From Amphiduros pacificus (lineage: Eukaryota; Annelida; Polychaeta; Phyllodocida; Hesionidae), in assembly GCA_949316495.1 (NCBI GenBank), contig OX439005.1:29286217-29350216 (forward strand): 64,000 bases of DNA, in the 5' to 3' direction. The notes below the pieces were generated by a model, which had not been told where the DNA came from, did not search any database, and worked only from the letters and a program-made list of their open reading frames with translations. Positions 62,331-64,000 of this stretch are shown piece after piece. Numbering within the stretch: the stretch's first letter is position 1; each line of letters starts with the position of its first letter. The position numbers and the translations under genes were made by a program.

Positions 62331-63497
62331 TTTACATAGATAATAATACCTTAAAATGACATTTGCTTAATAAAACATATTCAACAGTTATATTAATATT
62401 TTTGGGATTTATGACAAGTTTTAAACAAACATATTTTCAGATATTTGAAAACTGTTTGTATTGGGCAGTTCTGTATAAAGCCAAACCTCTATGGTAACCA
62501 GGCAGAGATAATACTTTATAGTCAATTCATAAATATTTGTTGATAATTCTAAGCTCCCTGCGCCCGAACAGTGTGCATGGATCTGTGGGTCCATGGGTTT
62601 GTCTGTCAACAAATATTTCAACATTTTGCTGGCTCATCAGCTGTTTGAGATACAAACTTCAAATATCAATCACATGTGCATTCAATGAAGACCTTAATAT
62701 GATAACCTCAATCATGACCTTAACTTGTTTATCAAGGTCACAGGCTTCAAGTTGGTACCAAAAGCTTTTGCTATATCTTGCGATATCATAAATGCTTTAA
62801 AATAGCCACTCAGCAAAACCACATGAAGTTGTTGACATATTTTTGAGTTGTTGACAATGATTTCTCTGAGGTTGACTGTTACCATCCCTTATGTTCAAAA
62901 TTGAACCTATTTTGCACTCCTCCTAATCCTGATGAATTCAGTAATTTATATATTCTGTAAGTTATTTATATTAGTCCCACCTAGTCAGCAAAGCAAGCGT
63001 TTCAGTTGTTAAAGAAACCAATATGTCACCTGCTGGGACAGTTAGGCCAGTGCCTATTGCTGTCAGCAATGGTGTGATAATTAAGCTGTCCGCTGTCCCA
63101 TTCCTTGTCCACAACACTGGGACACATATTTGTGTGGCTCTGAACATGCAAATATCAGATATTATTGCCCCAATTTCCCACAAGGTGCTTAGGTGATGGA
63201 TTTCTTTAGATAAAATCGAATGTCAGCCCAGGGTTGATGTAGACCGCCCGATGTTTGGAAAAATGTGTGGTGTCCAGGTGACGTGTGGTCAGCACTCAAG
63301 TGGCCGCCTCGTGCCCATATCTAATGTGACCACACTCATACCAAATATGATGAAGGACTTTATAGATGGATGAAGGTTACTCATCACTAGAAATGGCAGA
63401 CATAGGGATATAACTTTTTTACTACTCAGAATACATCTACAAATGATATGTGATCGAATGTCAACCTTCTTAGGCTATTTTGATCAAATATTGCCAG
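62331..63497. other. non-coding stretch
   Basis: No gene supported. Open frames near 62421-62791 and 62971-63183 lack any recognisable domain. Confidence 0.35.
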
Positions 63498-63525
63498 TGA
63501 CCTTGAAGTGACCTTTCAATGACCT
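63498..63525 (-). promoter_or_regulatory. Three AGGTCA half-sites spaced by 5 bp (DR5-like)
   Basis: On the minus strand: AGGTCA, 5 bp, AGGTCA, 5 bp, AGGTCA, all perfect. DR5 is the classical retinoic-acid-receptor spacing. Similar TGACCTTGA strings occur in molluscan repeats, so this may be repeat sequence rather than an enhancer. Confidence 0.35.
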
Positions 63526-64000
63526 TGAAAATAGAAAGCCTATTTCCACGAAATTATCTAGATGTTTTATTATCCTTTCATCTACATCTTTCAAATACGA
63601 GCTCGTAGAGTCCTTATTCATCAAAATCTGTTCATAATTAACAATTTGAGAGCAATTTATAGTTTTGTGGTCAATCTATAAGGGAAAACAGAGGAAAATA
63701 CTATAATACTAAGTTTTTTTTAAATAATATAAAAATGCCAGCTTATTGGGGGTTAGTTTATGAAAATATATGGAATACTGCACAGAAAAACACATTAATA
63801 CTGAAAAGAAATTGAAAAAAAGTCCGTCAATTTCAAGATTTATTATGAAGCTAAAATGATTAAAAATAGCCTAAATCGGTAGGGTTACAAAAGTGACAAA
63901 TTGACAGACTTTAATTTGACCTCACATTTATTTTTGAGGTATTAGATAAATTGAATATTAATCTAATTTCAGAAAATAATCAGCAATAAGTTGCTCTTAT
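63526..64000. other. non-coding stretch
   Basis: AT-rich, nothing recognised up to the window end. Confidence 0.4.

Noticed and set aside
62971-63183. A 70-residue minus-strand protein with a hydrophobic stretch
   Set aside because: No recognisable family, no upstream signals; not supportable from sequence alone.

Overview
The window looks like a piece of a lophotrochozoan genome, most likely a marine mollusc. It is AT-rich, gene-poor and intron-bearing, with long (TA)n tracts, tRNA-derived SINEs, CR1/L2-type and Nimb/I-type LINEs, and traces of Polinton-type genes. I find one host gene that I can support: a four-exon, neuroglobin-like globin on the + strand (exons 23900-24102, 24369-24474, 24722-24844, 57892-58059; 199 residues). 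Its introns sit at the canonical B12.2, E11.0 and G7.0 positions, and it starts Met-Gly-Cys, a likely myristoylation/palmitoylation signal.

The striking part of the window is the third globin intron, which is 33,047 bp long. Almost all of it is one giant foldback-type element (about 25330-57663, 32.3 kb). It is flanked by a 9-bp (or 11-bp) direct repeat of the target. It has nearly identical, inverted ~215-bp ends, and each end is followed by a ~10-kb array of a ~183-bp tandem repeat, about 55 units per arm, in opposite orientations. Take the element and one target copy away and the intron is about 704 bp. The ~11.7-kb core between the arms carries a CR1/L2-type LINE cut off by the left array, a tRNA-derived SINE inside that LINE, two fossil fragments of a Polinton-type DNA polymerase gene, and a complete Nimb/I-type LINE (39435-45200) with both reading frames open and a target duplication of up to 14 bp. 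It also holds an older Nimb fragment and a (TA)n tract. I recognise no transposase in the core.

Upstream of the globin (1-23.8 kb) the DNA is mobile-element debris: a foldback MITE (1511-1740), a pair of SINEs in inverse orientation (2395-3254), a 36-bp minisatellite with a LINE tail duplicated in tandem (5829-7858), a possible degenerate DNA transposon (8.1-9.6 kb), and an almost full-length two-ORF CR1/L2-type LINE on the minus strand (10711-16931). The ORF1 of that LINE ends in what reads as a KH domain. More SINE fragments and an undescribed dispersed repeat (19.3 kb, second copy at 61.9 kb) follow.

Downstream of the globin (58.1-64 kb) I see no convincing gene, only a perfect 32-bp palindrome, a short diverged tandem repeat, the second copy of the dispersed repeat and a triple nuclear-receptor half-site. 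All assignments come from reading the sequence and knowledge of families; no database search was run.
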